In this document: one piece after another, positions 5,218-6,232 of the stretch | Numbering within the stretch: position 1 is the stretch's first letter | How the letters are laid out: each line of letters begins with the position of its first letter | Source: Anaerolineales bacterium | GTDB lineage: Bacteria > Chloroflexota > Anaerolineae > Anaerolineales > UBA11858 | Direction: 5' to 3' | NCBI GenBank assembly: GCA_015485245.1 | Contig: WFTY01000500.1 | Location: 1-6,232 of the forward strand | DNA: 6,232 nucleotides | Position numbers and translations under genes: made by a program | The notes under the pieces: model-generated | What the model saw: only the letters and a program-made list of their open reading frames with translations | Databases searched by the model: none | Told to the model about the DNA's origin: nothing

Positions 5218-6232
5218 GAATCGGGAATCATTACTTCAAGCTTGAAAAGCGAGTGTCGCTTGCCGGCTGGCAGGCGGCTTCGATTTCGATCTTCGCCGTT
5301 GTCGTCGCCTTGCTGCTCTTTAGCTTGATTTTCGTGCAGGCGGGCGTCTCGCCGCTGGAGGCATATGGCGAGATTTTCGACTACGCGTTTGCCAACCCGT
5401 ACGGTTTGCCGTTGACGTTGAATCGTTTTATATTCCTTCTGTTTTGTACGTACGCGTTTATCTTGCCCCTGCGGGCCGGGTTGTGGAACATCGGCATGAC
5501 TGGGCAGCTCTACGCTGGTTCGTTGAGCGTCTTCGCCGTGCTGTACGCCTTTGGGGCGCAAAGCTCAAGCTCGCTGGAGCTTTCGCCGGGCCTAGTGATC
5601 CCCTTGATGGTGCTGGCCGCGCTCGTTGGCGGAATGCTGCCTGGAGCGATCGCAGGCTTTCTCAAGGGGCGCTACAACACCAACGAAATCGTCGTCACGA
5701 TGATGCTGAACTTTATCTTCTTCTGGCTGGTTTCCTTCATGATTAAGGAGGGGGGGCTGTTTATGAACCCGGGTGGACGTGGCGAGAGTTTTGAATTGCC
5801 TCCTTCGGTGTATGCGCCGCTGGTCAAGGGAGTGCCCTTCACCGGCGTACTGGTGCTGGGAATTGGCCTCTTGTTGGCGTTTCTCTTCGCCCGCACGCGC
5901 CTGGGCTACGAGATCAAGGCCTATGGCAAAAGCCCGAAGGCTGCGCGTTACGCTGGAATCAGCGCGCAGCGCATCCCCTTAATCGTTTTCGTCCTCGGTG
6001 GAGCGATCGCGGGCCTGGCGGGGTATCATTATTTTGCTGCCGTGCCGGGGGTTTACAAGATTGCGCGCAATTACGTGCAATTTGGGGATCTGGCTTTCTA
6101 CGGCATTATCTGCGGCCTGATTTCTCAGGGCAACCCGCTGGCAGCCATCCCTGTGGCTTTGCTGTTCGGCGGCCTGTCGATTGGCGGCCGCTTTGTGCAA
6201 GGGAAGATGCACATGGCCTTTGGGCTGGATTA
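5214..6232 (+). CDS. ABC transporter permease, BPD_transp_2 family (YufP-like), 3'-truncated
   Basis: An integral membrane permease of the branched-chain/nucleoside/sugar importer superfamily (BPD_transp_2). The frame is open to the window end, giving 339 residues of an expected 350-370, so only the C-terminus is missing. Hydrophobic segments are visible at about residues 22-43, 66-88, 95-112, 126-149, 158-177, 208-226, 253-274, 291-303 and 309-323. Family stretches are WNIGMTGQLYAG (91-102), TNEIVVTMMLNFI (156-168) and the cytoplasmic coupling loop RTRLGYEIKAYGKSPKAARYAGIS (starts at residue 227), similar to the GxNPxAARYAGI pattern of nucleoside permeases. The ATG at 5214 overlaps the ATPase stop (ATGA), with a GAAGG-type ribosome-binding site (AAGGTGAAGGG, 5201-5211) inside the upstream gene. 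Such importers normally use two different permeases, so a second one is expected immediately downstream. Confidence 0.94.
   Translation, partial: MRIGNHYFKLEKRVSLAGWQAASISIFAVVVALLLFSLIFVQAGVSPLEAYGEIFDYAFANPYGLPLTLNRFIFLLFCTYAFILPLRAGLWNIGMTGQLYAGSLSVFAVLYAFGAQSSSSLELSPGLVIPLMVLAALVGGMLPGAIAGFLKGRYNTNEIVVTMMLNFIFFWLVSFMIKEGGLFMNPGGRGESFELPPSVYAPLVKGVPFTGVLVLGIGLLLAFLFARTRLGYEIKAYGKSPKAARYAGISAQRIPLIVFVLGGAIAGLAGYHYFAAVPGVYKIARNYVQFGDLAFYGIICGLISQGNPLAAIPVALLFGGLSIGGRFVQGKMHMAFGLD

Noticed and set aside
5444..5746. 100-codon plus-strand frame
   Set aside because: It is an out-of-frame shadow inside the permease gene, whose own frame matches the family throughout.

Overview
The window is a 6.2 kb, fairly GC-rich stretch in which every supported gene lies on the + strand. 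It looks bacterial. The best guess is a Chloroflexota (Anaerolineae-like) organism. That is an inference from the lipoprotein style (LAAC lipobox followed by a Gln/Pro/Ala/Glu-rich linker) and from the gene content, not from a marker gene. No rRNA, tRNA, CRISPR array or mobile element was seen.

Layout. (1) Positions 2-1507 hold the C-terminal two-thirds of a xanthine dehydrogenase/CoxL-family molybdenum hydroxylase large subunit; its start lies before the window. (2) Positions 1548-2000 encode a short CoxG-like SRPBCC protein, 40 bp downstream and probably in the same operon. (3) Positions 2001-2234 are a regulatory gap. It has a near-consensus sigma-70 promoter (TTGACA, 17 bp, TAAAAT), a perfect 9-bp inverted repeat at the predicted transcription start, and a leader of about 150 nt. 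(4) Positions 2235-3524 encode a BMP/PnrA-type solute-binding lipoprotein. (5) Positions 3525-3669 are a second gap, with a very strong hairpin lacking a U-tract and a 12-bp palindrome. (6) Positions 3670-5217 encode a double-domain ABC ATPase of the nucleoside/sugar (YufO/RbsA-like) type. (7) From 5214 to the window end is a BPD_transp_2 permease (YufP-like), overlapping the ATPase by ATGA and cut off by the window edge. A partner permease (YufQ-like) is expected just beyond.

How the genes may work together. BMP-type ABC importers of this architecture usually carry nucleosides or nucleobases, and molybdenum hydroxylases of the xanthine dehydrogenase family oxidise purines and other N-heterocycles or aldehydes. 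The simplest reading is an uptake-and-oxidation locus for a purine-like or related heterocyclic compound, arranged as two transcription units: enzyme plus maturation/partner protein, then importer. The active-site loop reads RGAGR rather than the CSFR of true CO dehydrogenase, so aerobic CO oxidation is unlikely despite the CoxG-like neighbour. The true substrate cannot be read from the sequence.

The points most worth a second look are non-coding: the dyad/alternative-hairpin leader at the transporter promoter, and the strong intercistronic hairpin plus palindrome between the binding-protein gene and the ATPase gene.
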